A stretch of DNA of 64,000 nucleotides from Streptomyces sp. FIT100 (GTDB taxonomy: Bacteria > Actinomycetota > Actinomycetes > Streptomycetales > Streptomycetaceae): assembly GCF_024584805.1 (NCBI RefSeq), contig NZ_CP075715.1, positions 6,667,526 through 6,731,525 on the forward strand. The letters are read 5' to 3'. The translations under genes and the position numbers were made by a program. Numbering within the stretch: position 1 is the first letter of the stretch; each line of letters opens with the position of its first letter. This document shows positions 18,937-27,807 of the stretch, piece by piece. The notes beneath the pieces are model-generated. The model was not told the DNA's origin and made no database searches. It was given only the letters and a program-made list of their open reading frames with translations.

Positions 18937-19593
18937 ATGGCGAAGCGGCGCAAGGTGAGCAACATGCTGGCTCTGCCCGTCCTGGCGTTCCTGATCGAGC
19001 GCCCGATGCATCCCTATGAGCTGGTCTCGCTGCTCAAGTCCCGCCGCAAGGACCGCAGCATCAAGATCAACTACAGCTCGCTCTACACGGTCGTGGCCAA
19101 CCTGGAGAAGCACGGGTTCATCGAGGCCCTCGCGACTCACCGCGAGGGCCGCCGCCCCGAGCGCACGGTCTACCGCATCACCGAGTCCGGTCGGGAGGAG
19201 CTCACGGACTGGATGCGCGAGCTGGTCAGCTCCCCGGAGAAGGAGTACTCCAAGTTCGAGGGGGCACTGTCACTGCTCGTGGTCCTCCCGCCGAATGAGG
19301 TGATCGGACTTCTCCACGAGCGGATGCGCACTCTGGAATCCCAAGCAGCTGCCCAAAAGGCCGAGTTGGAATACGAGAGCAAGCTCCCTCGCCTGTTCCA
19401 CATCGAGTCCGAGTACGCCTTGGCCCTCACCCAGCTCGACCTGGAGTGGACACGCTCCCTGCTCGAGGAGTTGGAGACGGAATCCCTGCCGGGTATGGCA
19501 CCGTGGCGCACACTCCACCAGACCGGTGGGATGCCCGAGGAATGGTCGGGTCTGAACCCGGAGCAATCAGAGACCGAAGAAACCAACAGCTGA
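18937..19593 (+). CDS. PadR family transcriptional regulator
   Basis: The 218-residue protein has an N-terminal winged helix (LAFLIERPMHPYELVSLLK; SLYTVVANLEKHGFIE; YRITESGREEL) and a C-terminal helical dimerisation domain (residues about 95-180, Vir_C type). PadR proteins are usually repressors relieved by small molecules. ATG at 18937 starts the MAKRRKVSNML sequence; the longer upstream frame belongs to the lipoprotein gene region and is ignored. The TGA at 19591-19593 is immediately followed, in the same frame, by an integrase tail, so an insertion or deletion event ended exactly here. Confidence 0.88.
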   Translation: MAKRRKVSNMLALPVLAFLIERPMHPYELVSLLKSRRKDRSIKINYSSLYTVVANLEKHGFIEALATHREGRRPERTVYRITESGREELTDWMRELVSSPEKEYSKFEGALSLLVVLPPNEVIGLLHERMRTLESQAAAQKAELEYESKLPRLFHIESEYALALTQLDLEWTRSLLEELETESLPGMAPWRTLHQTGGMPEEWSGLNPEQSETEETNS

Positions 19594-19926
19594 GGGCGAC
19601 CCCGCATCCACGACTTGCGTCACTCGCACGCGTCCTGGCTCATAGCCGCCAAGGTTCCGCTGCCCGCGATCCAGGCCCGTCCAGGTCACGAGTCGATCAC
19701 CACAACAGTTGATCGGTACGGCCACCTTCTCGCCGCCTTGGATGACGAGATCATTGCGGCAGTCGAGTGGGGCATGAACCCGGCGCTGTCGTTCCCTGAG
19801 ACGCGTATGCGCATTGGCTCTCCTCGGCTATGCCAGAGAGGGCCGACACACGAGACGCCCGCAAATCGGCCCGTGGCCGTACATGGGCACGAAAATACCC
19901 TCCGGAACCGCGTTTCCGCAGAGTGA
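19594..19926 (+). pseudogene. Tyrosine recombinase/integrase C-terminal remnant
   Basis: Right after the PadR stop, the same frame reads RIHDLRHSHASWLIAAKVPL, then GHESITTTVDRYGHLLAALD. This retains the HxLRH box, the GH pair and the catalytic tyrosine of phage integrases. Everything N-terminal of the active site is missing and no start exists. It marks the left border of the NOS-cluster region. Confidence 0.8.
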
Positions 19927-20018
19927 AGGGGTCGGTTGAGTCAGGTCGGTTGAGTCGGCGGGCTCAGGGCCCCCGCGTTCCCTCACGCGTTGTATCGCAC
20001 TGCCAGGTGTACTTCACT

Positions 20019-20618
20019 TCACGCCGAAGGCCCGCGGTCGACCGACGGCAGGGCGTCTGCCATGGCGGCGCACTGCCGGAGTAGAGCGGTCGCGCCGGCA
20101 AGCACGTACAGCTCGGCGATCATACGTGTGATCCGGTTGTGTGCTCCCAGGTCCATGTCTCTGCCCCGCGGAGAACTCCCGCCCGCCACCACGGCTTGGG
20201 TTGGTGCGGTGACGCAGCCCAGGGCGCGTGCGACTGCGCGCAGATGCTCACTCGCCTGAACGGCCGTCAGCGATGCGCCGACCGCAACCACGCCGACGGG
20301 TTTGCCGCGCAGCGCCTCCGTGTGCAGATGGTCGAGACAGTTCTTGATCAGGCCCGAGTAGCTACCGTGGTAGCAAGGCGTGACCCAGACCATGCCGTCC
20401 GCCTGCTCTGCCTGGGTCCGCAGGTCGTCCAGGGCGGACGAGCCGCCGGGGTCGGTGTGCAGCAGCGGCAGCGTACTTTCGGCGAGGTCACGCAGGACGG
20501 TCGTGCTGCCGGTCCTGGCTGTCTCACGGCAGACGACTTCCGCGACGGAACGGGCGCGGGAGAAAGGGGCGGCAGCCCCGGCCAGGACAAGAATGCGGCA
20601 GGGGCCGGCGAGGATCAC
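20019..20618 (-). CDS. NADPH-dependent FMN reductase (flavodoxin fold)
   Basis: The 199-residue protein opens with VLAGAAAPFSRARSVAE, the phosphate-binding loop of NADPH-dependent FMN reductases, and has the WVTPCYHGSYSGLIKNCLD motif that contacts the flavin ring, then GKPVGVVAVGAS. GTG at 20618 overlaps the TGA of the HpaB-type oxygenase gene (GTGA), so both are made together; it very likely supplies reduced flavin to that oxygenase as a two-component system. It is the last gene of the minus-strand operon. Confidence 0.88.
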   Translation of the reverse strand: MILAGPCRILVLAGAAAPFSRARSVAEVVCRETARTGSTTVLRDLAESTLPLLHTDPGGSSALDDLRTQAEQADGMVWVTPCYHGSYSGLIKNCLDHLHTEALRGKPVGVVAVGASLTAVQASEHLRAVARALGCVTAPTQAVVAGGSSPRGRDMDLGAHNRITRMIAELYVLAGATALLRQCAAMADALPSVDRGPSA

Positions 20619-22117
20619 GAGGCCGTCTCGCCCGGCGAGCAGACATCCCCGAAGTCCGTTCTCGGGGCGCTTGCCTGCAGCTGCATCGGGTCCATGGCCC
20701 GCTGCACGGTCTCCAGGAGCGGGGCCGTGTCGTACCCCGTGTACTGGGCAGCGGCCAAGCGTACGGGGTCGCCCGAGTGGTAGCGCTCGTACTGCAACTG
20801 GCGTTGGCCGAAGGCGCTGCCGGTGGCATCCCAGGCGAGTTTGAGGAGGCGGACGCGCTTCTCGGCGGGAACTCCGTCGGCGCCCCGGAAGTAGCGTTCG
20901 ATTCCGGGCCACAGCTCACTGCGCAGATCCTCTTCGGCAGGAGTGCTCAGCAGGCTGCCACCGCCCAGGAGCTGGATCACCTCGATCATCCGGCTGGTCA
21001 TCCTGGGAAAGTGGTAACGCAGAGCCAGCACCGGGGCGATGGCCGGGGTGAGGGTGCCCCACTCGCTGATCTTGGCGTCGGCCTCGGCGGCCATGGCGCC
21101 TGCCCGGGCCAGCTCCAGGGAGCCCAAGATCTCGCCGAGCATCTCCTTGACGTGCAGAAAGGTGTCGGTGCCGGACATCTCGGCCAGCGCAACGGCGATC
21201 CCGGTGAGAAGTTCGGCCTTGACCGCGCCTCGGATGACGCCGTGCTGACCGGTATGGTGCCGGGCGGTCGTCGCGTCGTACAGGCGGTTGGCGGCATCAA
21301 CGTCCCCGTGGAAGAACACCCTGTCCCGGGGGACGAGCACGTCGTCGAATACGCAGGTGGCGTCGATCTCCTCGTACGGCGCGAGGGGCGTGCTGAGCAA
21401 CCGGGAGGGGTCGGCCACCAGGGGCTCGCGGCAGACGATCCGCAGCCCCGGCGTGGCCACCGGGATCGCGAAGGCGACCGTGTACGCCTCGTCGCCGGGC
21501 CGGTAGCCGGGCAGCGGAAAGACGACGATCTCGTCGGCAACGGGCACCAGGGTGCCGATGAGCTTGGCGCCGCGCACGGTGACACCCTCGCTCGTCTCGC
21601 GGACAATCCTCAGGTGGACGTCGGGATCGTCCTGCTCGTGGGAGGAACGGGCGCGGCTGAGCGGCGGGTTGATCGTGGCGTGCGACAGGAACGGGTCGCC
21701 GGCCAGACAGGCGGCGTGATAGGCGGTGGCGTTGCGGCCGAAGCGCGGGTCGGCTTTGTCGAAGAACGGAGCGGCCGAGGCGAAGGCGGTGACTGCAGTG
21801 TTCACGAAGTCGGGCGACCTGCCGACCAGTCCGAAGGTGGCTTCGGCGGTAGCCCGGAACGCCGCTCCGCGCCGTTGCAAGGCCCGGGTGCCGCGTGGTG
21901 CGGCCAGCGACCGGGGGTGGCGCTCGTCGCCGTCCTGGAAGGTGAGCACATCGCGCAGCTCCGGGTCGTGCTGCAGGTCGTACAGGCGGGCGACGGTGTG
22001 TGCGGCTGCGGCCAGGGCGGGTTCGGCAAGCACGTCATCGACGCGCCGTCCGGCGAGCCAGACCTCGCGTCCGTCGCGCAGGCCGGCCAGATACTCGGCT
22101 CCGGTACGGATGGTCAT
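20615..22117 (-). CDS. HpaB-type (4-hydroxyphenylacetate 3-monooxygenase family) flavin oxygenase
   Basis: The 500-residue protein shows the family's acyl-CoA-dehydrogenase-like layout: MTIRTGAEYLAGLRDGREVWL at the start, SHATINPPLSRARS, RIVRETSEGVTVRGAKLIGT in the middle and IQLLGGGSLLSTPAEEDL near the flavin pocket. Members use FADH2 or FMNH2 and oxygen to hydroxylate phenols or oxidise amines. Start ATG at 22117 has AGGAGGACAGGC before it and overlaps the stop of the PLP enzyme gene. The coupled FMN reductase downstream completes the oxygenase. In a NOS cluster it could oxidise a nitrogen or an aromatic ring (inference). Confidence 0.87.
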   Translation of the reverse strand: MTIRTGAEYLAGLRDGREVWLAGRRVDDVLAEPALAAAAHTVARLYDLQHDPELRDVLTFQDGDERHPRSLAAPRGTRALQRRGAAFRATAEATFGLVGRSPDFVNTAVTAFASAAPFFDKADPRFGRNATAYHAACLAGDPFLSHATINPPLSRARSSHEQDDPDVHLRIVRETSEGVTVRGAKLIGTLVPVADEIVVFPLPGYRPGDEAYTVAFAIPVATPGLRIVCREPLVADPSRLLSTPLAPYEEIDATCVFDDVLVPRDRVFFHGDVDAANRLYDATTARHHTGQHGVIRGAVKAELLTGIAVALAEMSGTDTFLHVKEMLGEILGSLELARAGAMAAEADAKISEWGTLTPAIAPVLALRYHFPRMTSRMIEVIQLLGGGSLLSTPAEEDLRSELWPGIERYFRGADGVPAEKRVRLLKLAWDATGSAFGQRQLQYERYHSGDPVRLAAAQYTGYDTAPLLETVQRAMDPMQLQASAPRTDFGDVCSPGETAS

Positions 22118-23190
22118 GCCTGTCCTCCTGTCGTGATCTGGCCGGTTCCGCTCGCGGGGACCGGGCCGGCGTCCACAGGGGCCGGAGGATGGACCGGATG
22201 GCGGGCATGGCGCAGCAGGTCCTCGCCGTTCCGGCACAGAGTGTCCGGCGAGATGCCGTGATCACGCAGCCACTGGTCGTCGTATGTCTCGTACAGGTAA
22301 TTGGTGCCGGTGTCGGGGGCGATGGCCAGGACCGGACCGCCCGGGTTCGCGGCGGCGTAACCGAGCGCCGAGAAGACCGCCGCGCCGCCGGACTCGCCGA
22401 GCAGGAGGCCCTCCTCAGCCGCCAGCACCCGGCACGCTGACAGAGCCTCGGTGTCGGTGACCCGGTGCAGGGCGTCGATGGGCCCGGGGTGGAGGTTGCC
22501 CGGGCGCCAGCTCAGGCCGATGCCGCGCAGCCGGTATGGCTTGGAGGGGTAGCCGAAGGCGGCGGAGCCGACCGCGTCGACGGCCTGGACATGCAGGGCG
22601 GGGAAGCGTTCCTTCAACGCGCTGCCCAGACCGCTGAGGTGGCCACCGGTACTGACCGTGGCGACCAGCGCGGAGAGTCGGTCGAAGTCCTTGACGATCT
22701 CCTGGGCGATGTGCAGCCGGTACGCCTCCGGATTGCGGGGGTTGTCGTACTGGTTCAGGGTGTGCGCGCCCGGGATCTCCTGGACCAGCCGATGGACCCG
22801 ATGGAGGCGGGCGGTCTGGTAGCTGCCATTCGCGTCGGGCTTGATCACCATGTCGAGTTCGGCGCCGAGACTGGTTGCGTAGGCGAGGACGGAGCGGGGT
22901 GTCTTGGGGTCGACGACAAGGATCACCCGGTAGCCCTTGATGGCCCCGATCAGAGCCAGGGACTTGCCGAGATTGCCGGAGGTCGATTCCACAAGCGTCG
23001 CTCCCGGCCTCAGCAGGCCCGCTTGCTCAGCCTGTTCGACCATGTGCAGGGCAGCGCGGTCCTTGATGCTGCCGGATGGATTCGCGCCCTCCAGCTTCAC
23101 GTAGATCCGGTCCTGCGGGTGGGGCAGGAGCTTGCGCAGCCGCACGACGGGGGTCATGCCGAGGGTCTCCAGCAGGTTCTCGTGAATCAC
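22114..23190 (-). CDS. Cysteine-synthase-family PLP enzyme
   Basis: The 358-residue protein has the PLP lysine in NPSGSIKDRA (K43), the substrate loop ESTSGNLGKSLA and the phosphate-binding STGGHLSG. It follows the beta-replacement enzymes such as CysK, cystathionine beta-synthase and SbnA (which makes a 2,3-diaminopropionate precursor). The tail beyond residue 325 is Pro-rich and unlike CysK. In this operon it more likely builds a beta-substituted alanine or amino-acid adduct than cysteine (inference). It starts 28 bases after the M24 gene stop and overlaps the oxygenase start. Confidence 0.85.
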   Translation of the reverse strand: MIHENLLETLGMTPVVRLRKLLPHPQDRIYVKLEGANPSGSIKDRAALHMVEQAEQAGLLRPGATLVESTSGNLGKSLALIGAIKGYRVILVVDPKTPRSVLAYATSLGAELDMVIKPDANGSYQTARLHRVHRLVQEIPGAHTLNQYDNPRNPEAYRLHIAQEIVKDFDRLSALVATVSTGGHLSGLGSALKERFPALHVQAVDAVGSAAFGYPSKPYRLRGIGLSWRPGNLHPGPIDALHRVTDTEALSACRVLAAEEGLLLGESGGAAVFSALGYAAANPGGPVLAIAPDTGTNYLYETYDDQWLRDHGISPDTLCRNGEDLLRHARHPVHPPAPVDAGPVPASGTGQITTGGQA

Positions 23191-23218
23191 GGTCTCTCCA
23201 TGCGTCGGGCGCGGCCGG

Positions 23219-24412
23219 TCAGCGGATGACGATGAGTTCCCGGGGCAGTGCGGTGAGCAGACGGTTGCCGTCCGGGCCGACGACGAACGGGTCCTCCACG
23301 TGCACGCAGCCGAATCCGAACTCGTAGTACGGCGTCTCGATGTTGACCACGGTGCCCGTCTGCAGAGCGTCGGTGCTGTCCGGGCGGATCAGTACGGGGT
23401 CATAGATCTCGACGCCGATGCCGTGGCCGACGTGGTTGCGCTGGTAGTGCGGGATCCCCGCTTCCCGGACCGCGTCGACGGTGAGCGCGAAGAGTTCCTG
23501 TCCGGTCATGCCGGGACGGGCCTGGTCCAGTGCGGCCTGCTCGCCGGCCAGTACGGCGTCGTACAGGCGGGCCAGCCGCGGGGCGGGGTCGCCGAGGGTG
23601 GCCACCCGGGCAATGTCGCACCAGTAGCCGTCGACGACGGCCCCGACGTCGAACCACACGGCCTGACCCAGCCGTAGTGCCGTTGTCGTGGGCTGACGCT
23701 GGCCGGCTACCGCGTTTGCGCCGATCCGGATCAGGGTGAAACGAGGGGTGCCCCCTTGGGCTGCGACAGAGCGGTTGAACTCGCGGACCAGTTCGCGTTC
23801 GGTGACGCCCTCGCGCATGACAGCGACTGCGGCGCGGATCGCGTTCTCCGCGACGCCCGCGGCAGCCGCCACGAGTTCCGTCTCCCGCTCGGTCTTCACC
23901 TGGCGGACGTGCCGCAGGTGCCCAGCGCCTGGCACAAGCTGCCAGCCGGACAGCCGTTTGCCGAGTTCGTCGAGGAAATCAGCCGGCACCCCGTCCTCGT
24001 CGACAGCGACCCGGCCACCGCCGGGGCAGGCCTGTCCGACAGCGTGGGCCAGGGCGGGCAGGGCGGTGTCGAAGCGCCGGTCGTCCGAGACGTCCCGCAG
24101 GAGGGAGTCCTCGTGGTCCAGCGCCACTCCCTCGGGCAGTTCCCGGTAGAAGGGGCCGTAGGCGATCGCCTCGACGATGTGCTCGTCGGCGTCGAGGAAC
24201 TGGTCGACCTCACAGCGCCCGCAGATGAAGAAGGCGCCCGCCCGGGTGTCCTGGGACAACACGGCGAAGGCCCGGCCCGTGTGCGGGAACATATCCAGGT
24301 GCACACTGCTGACGCCGGTCAGATACGTCAGGTTCTCCGCGGTGGTGCTTACCACCGCGTCCAAGCCGAACTCGCTCATTCGCCGCTGTAGGCGGTCGTG
24401 GTTGACACGCAT
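23219..24412 (-). CDS. M24 family metallohydrolase (Xaa-Pro peptidase/creatinase fold)
   Basis: The 397-residue protein has a creatinase-type N-terminal domain (LQRRMSEFGLDAVV; NLTYLTGVSS) and a pita-bread catalytic domain. Metal ligands are visible: WFDVGAVVDGYWCDIAR (two Asp), NHVGHGIGVE (His), NIETPYYE and HVEDPF (two Glu). The set is complete, so it should be a dinuclear metallopeptidase rather than a creatinase, which lacks metal ligands. It may trim a dipeptide-like intermediate or leader (inference). First gene of the minus operon, divergent from the AraC regulator across a 455-base region. Confidence 0.87.
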   Translation of the reverse strand: MRVNHDRLQRRMSEFGLDAVVSTTAENLTYLTGVSSVHLDMFPHTGRAFAVLSQDTRAGAFFICGRCEVDQFLDADEHIVEAIAYGPFYRELPEGVALDHEDSLLRDVSDDRRFDTALPALAHAVGQACPGGGRVAVDEDGVPADFLDELGKRLSGWQLVPGAGHLRHVRQVKTERETELVAAAAGVAENAIRAAVAVMREGVTERELVREFNRSVAAQGGTPRFTLIRIGANAVAGQRQPTTTALRLGQAVWFDVGAVVDGYWCDIARVATLGDPAPRLARLYDAVLAGEQAALDQARPGMTGQELFALTVDAVREAGIPHYQRNHVGHGIGVEIYDPVLIRPDSTDALQTGTVVNIETPYYEFGFGCVHVEDPFVVGPDGNRLLTALPRELIVIR

Positions 24413-24867
24413 TGGATCGGTTCACCTCAACACTCTGGATAAAGACTCATCGGCGCGATGGATTCGATACGAGCGATTGCCGGAAAGTGGGTGTCCGCGA
24501 TGCTCGGCACGATCTGACGCAGGTCTGCACAACGGAAGCGATCCCTCAGGAGAAATCTCTCATCTCGCATCAGCATCGCGGCAGCCCGCCAATTCGGTCT
24601 TGCACAAACGCGACTCCCATGGCCGGCCCGGCTCATCGAGCCGCGATAACACGCCATATCGAGACGACCGAACTGGAACAGTATGTGACATATTTACCGT
24701 GTCCAAGGTCACGGTTTCAGCCTGTCAAGTAGGGGGCCGACGACGCCATGAGCACCATTTGGCGAAATCCACACCTCGATCAAAAGAGGCGAAAAGCTTT
24801 CCGCCTGAGCGGTCGATGCACCTAGCATGAATTGTGCTCCAGTCATTCCTCATTTTGGAGGAAAGGC
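24413..24867. promoter_or_regulatory. Divergent promoter region with two palindromes
   Basis: This spacer separates the M24-led operon from the araC gene and must hold promoters for both. TATGT-g-ACATA lies at 24682-24692 and ACCGTG-N8-CACGGT at 24696-24715. The region is the least GC-rich in the cluster. Either palindrome may bind the AraC-type regulator or a global regulator (inference). Confidence 0.5.
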
Positions 24868-25806
24868 ATGCCCAAGAGTCGGCCGCCGGCGACCAACACA
24901 AGGGAGGTGGTCTGGAAATCCTCCGAACTCGAGCCCCCTGGTCACATCCTCGGATACCGGGGTTTCCACGCGGGAGCAGGGCGGGCAGGAAGACATCTTG
25001 TGACGCCTGACGGAATGGTCAGGCTTATGTTCGGCTTCAGCGGCCCTCTGCGTGTCACCAACGTGCTGGACCCGGCGCGCTCGGTCGCAGCCGCCTCCAT
25101 GGCCATCGGCGTCCACGCCACCGCGACCCTGAGTGAGTACACCGGGCCCGTGCACGGCGTCACCGTGGTTCTGACACCGCTCGCCGCATACCGACTGGCC
25201 ACGGTTCCGATGGCGAGTTTCGCGTGCCGCACCGTGGATCTGGCCGAACTCCTGGGAGCGCGGCTGCGGACCTTCGTCCGCAGGCTGGCCGAATGCCCCG
25301 ACTGGCACTCGCGCTTCGCCATGCTCGACCGGCTGCTCGCCGTTCGGCTGTTCAGCGGCCCGGCCTTGTCGCCTCAGATCGACTGGGCGTGGCGAACCCT
25401 GCTCCGTACCGCGGGACGATATCCGGTCCGTCAACTGGCCGACGAGGCCGGCTGGAGCCACCGCCAGTTGGAACGCCGGTTCCTTCAACAAGTGGGCCTG
25501 CCACCGAAGTCGCTGGCCCAGGTGATCCGTCTGCAGGCAGCGCTGCGCCATCACAGGCTCGGACTGACCTGGGCGGACGCGGCCGGGGCAGCCGGCTACC
25601 ACGACCAGGCGCACTTCACCCGCAGCTTCAAGGCCCTGATCGGCTGCACCCCCGGACGGTTCTCCGCCATCACGGCTGAAGCCAAGGAGCACGGCCCACT
25701 CGACGCCCCTCCCGACGACGCCGTTCCCGCATCGCTGTACGCCACAACCGGACCGTTCCAAACAAGAAGGGCAGGAGACACATGTGCGGCATCACCGGGT
25801 GGGTAG
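24868..25806 (+). CDS. AraC family transcriptional regulator
   Basis: The 312-residue protein has an N-terminal ligand-sensing domain (LGYRGFHAGAGRAG; HGVTVVLTPLAAYRL) of the DUF6597-type and a C-terminal AraC DNA-binding domain (RQLADEAGWSHRQLERRF; WADAAGAAGYHDQAHFTRSF; CTPGRFSA). GGAGGAAAGGC precedes the ATG at 24868. Its last 25 bases overlap the start of the amide synthetase gene, giving tight co-expression. It is the only pathway-type regulator in the NOS cluster and probably its activator (inference). Confidence 0.88.
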   Translation: MPKSRPPATNTREVVWKSSELEPPGHILGYRGFHAGAGRAGRHLVTPDGMVRLMFGFSGPLRVTNVLDPARSVAAASMAIGVHATATLSEYTGPVHGVTVVLTPLAAYRLATVPMASFACRTVDLAELLGARLRTFVRRLAECPDWHSRFAMLDRLLAVRLFSGPALSPQIDWAWRTLLRTAGRYPVRQLADEAGWSHRQLERRFLQQVGLPPKSLAQVIRLQAALRHHRLGLTWADAAGAAGYHDQAHFTRSFKALIGCTPGRFSAITAEAKEHGPLDAPPDDAVPASLYATTGPFQTRRAGDTCAASPGG

Positions 25807-27662
25807 CCTTCGACCGCGACCTGCGCACCGAGTTGCCCACCATGGACGCCATGACGGAGACGATGGCCTGCCGCGGGCCTGACGGCCGAGGCACCCATGT
25901 CGACGAGCACGTCGCCCTGGGACACCGCCGACTGGCCGTCATCGACCTGCCCGGTGGCGGACAACCGATGAGCGTGCCCACCCCCCACGGCACCGTCAGC
26001 ATCGTGTACGCCGGGGAAACGTACAACTTCCCCGAGCTGCGCACCGAACTCGCGACCCGCGGGCACTCCTTCACCACCCGCTCCGACACCGAGGTGGTGC
26101 TGCGCGGATATCTGGAGTGGGGTGAGGCCGTCGCCGAGCGCCTCAACGGCATGTACGCCTTCGCCGTCTGGGACGCCCGCGAGGACAAGCTGGTGATGAT
26201 CCGCGACCGGGCGGGCATCAAGCCCTTCTACTACTACCCCACACCCGATGGGGTGCTGTTCGGCTCGGAGCCCAAGGCCATCCTCGCCAACCCGATCGCC
26301 GAACCCGTCGTGACCGCCGACGGATTCCGTGAGCTGTTCGCGTTCATCAAGACCCCTGGCCACGCGGTGTGGGACGGCATGCGCGAAATCGAGCCGGGTA
26401 CCGTGGTCGCGGTCGGCCCCACCGGCATCCGCACCATGCGCTACTGGAGCCTGGAGACCAGGGAACATACCGACGACCGGGACACCTCAGTGGCACGGGT
26501 GCGTGAGCTCCTGCACGACACCATGCGACGCCAGCTCGTCTGCGACGTTCCCAGCTGCACCCTGCTCTCCGGCGGGCTGGACTCCTCGTCCATGACCGCG
26601 ATCGCCGCGGCACGGCTCGCGGGGCGGGGAGAGACGTTACGCAGCTTCGCGGTGGACTTCGTCGGACTGACCGAGAACTTCGTCGCCGACGAACTGCGTC
26701 CGGACCCGGACACCCCTTTTGTGCACGACGTTGCCATGAAGTCCGGCACCTTGCACCAGGACATCGTGCTCAGCTCGGCCGAGATGACCGATCCCGAAGT
26801 CCGCCGCAAGGTGATCCGCGCCCGCGACCTCCCCTCGGGGCTCGGCGACCTCGACGCCTCGTTGTTTCTGCTCTTCAAGGCGATCCGCGAACACGCGACC
26901 ATGGCGCTGTCCGGAGAGTCCGCCGACGAACTGTTCGGCGGCTACCGGCAGTTCTTCGCTCCCGAGGCACGGGAGAGCACCACCTTCCCGTGGTTGGCCG
27001 GCCACCAGCAGTTCTTCGGTCAGGGCCGCAGGGGCCAGGACGGCGGCTCATCTGCGCCTGCCCGGCAAGACCTGTTGACCGACCAGCTGAGCGCGGCGCT
27101 CGACCTCGACCACTACGTCCTGGACTCGTACCACGACGCTGTCTCCGGCATCGAGCGCCTCGACGGGGAGAGCGAGCTGGAGTGGCGGATGCGCAAGATC
27201 AGCCATCTGCACCTCACCCGGTTCGTGCGTATCTGGCTCGACCGGAAGGACCGGATGAGCATGGCCTCCGGCCTGGAGGTGCGGGTGCCCTTCTCCGACC
27301 ATCGACTGGTGGAATACGTGTACAACACACCCTGGGTGCTGAAGTCCTTCGACGGGAAGGAGAAGTCACTGCTTCGTGCCGCGGCCGCCGATGTCCTGCC
27401 CCGCTCCGTGGTGGAACGCCGCAAGGCCCCCTACCCCTCCACACAAGACCCCATGTATGCCGCCGCTCTGCGTGAGCAGTGCAGGGATCTGCTGGCCGCA
27501 CCGGGCCACTCGGTGTTCGACCTGATCGACAAGGCAAAGCTTCGCCAGGCGGTGGCGAACGAGACCTCGCAGATCGACCAGGCATCCCGGCGCGATCTGG
27601 AACGGACACTGGATCTGGCCGTGTGGATGGACATGTACGCCCCGACCATCAAGCTGCCCTGA
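25782..27662 (+). CDS. asnB: Glutamine-dependent asparagine synthase-like amide synthetase
   Basis: The 626-residue protein has the class II amidotransferase Cys2 directly after the initiator Met (MCGITGW), RGPDGRG and RSDTEVVLRGY of the glutaminase domain, and the ATP pyrophosphatase loop SGGLDSS (263-269). The synthetase half contains ALSGESADELFGGY and VRVPFSDHRLVEY. It moves ammonia from glutamine onto an adenylated carboxylate. Length is normal. Because it overlaps the cluster regulator and precedes an exporter, it may amidate the cluster product, although true asparagine synthesis cannot be excluded from sequence. Confidence 0.88.
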   Translation: MCGITGWVAFDRDLRTELPTMDAMTETMACRGPDGRGTHVDEHVALGHRRLAVIDLPGGGQPMSVPTPHGTVSIVYAGETYNFPELRTELATRGHSFTTRSDTEVVLRGYLEWGEAVAERLNGMYAFAVWDAREDKLVMIRDRAGIKPFYYYPTPDGVLFGSEPKAILANPIAEPVVTADGFRELFAFIKTPGHAVWDGMREIEPGTVVAVGPTGIRTMRYWSLETREHTDDRDTSVARVRELLHDTMRRQLVCDVPSCTLLSGGLDSSSMTAIAAARLAGRGETLRSFAVDFVGLTENFVADELRPDPDTPFVHDVAMKSGTLHQDIVLSSAEMTDPEVRRKVIRARDLPSGLGDLDASLFLLFKAIREHATMALSGESADELFGGYRQFFAPEARESTTFPWLAGHQQFFGQGRRGQDGGSSAPARQDLLTDQLSAALDLDHYVLDSYHDAVSGIERLDGESELEWRMRKISHLHLTRFVRIWLDRKDRMSMASGLEVRVPFSDHRLVEYVYNTPWVLKSFDGKEKSLLRAAAADVLPRSVVERRKAPYPSTQDPMYAAALREQCRDLLAAPGHSVFDLIDKAKLRQAVANETSQIDQASRRDLERTLDLAVWMDMYAPTIKLP

Positions 27663-27807
27663 CCCCTCCGCCCAGCAACAGACGTGAGAGGCCGGACGCC
27701 CACCGGTTCAGACCCCTGTGCCAGGTCATCGAGTCGATCAACGAGACGTTCAAGGGACAGCTCGACCTCGACCTCCAGTCCCCCCCTCCCCTCCCCGGAG
27801 CGCGACG

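Noticed and set aside
20777..22261. 494-codon plus-strand open frame
   Set aside because: It is antisense to the HpaB-type oxygenase; composition is Val/Gly/Arg-rich with no domain. Typical high-GC shadow frame.
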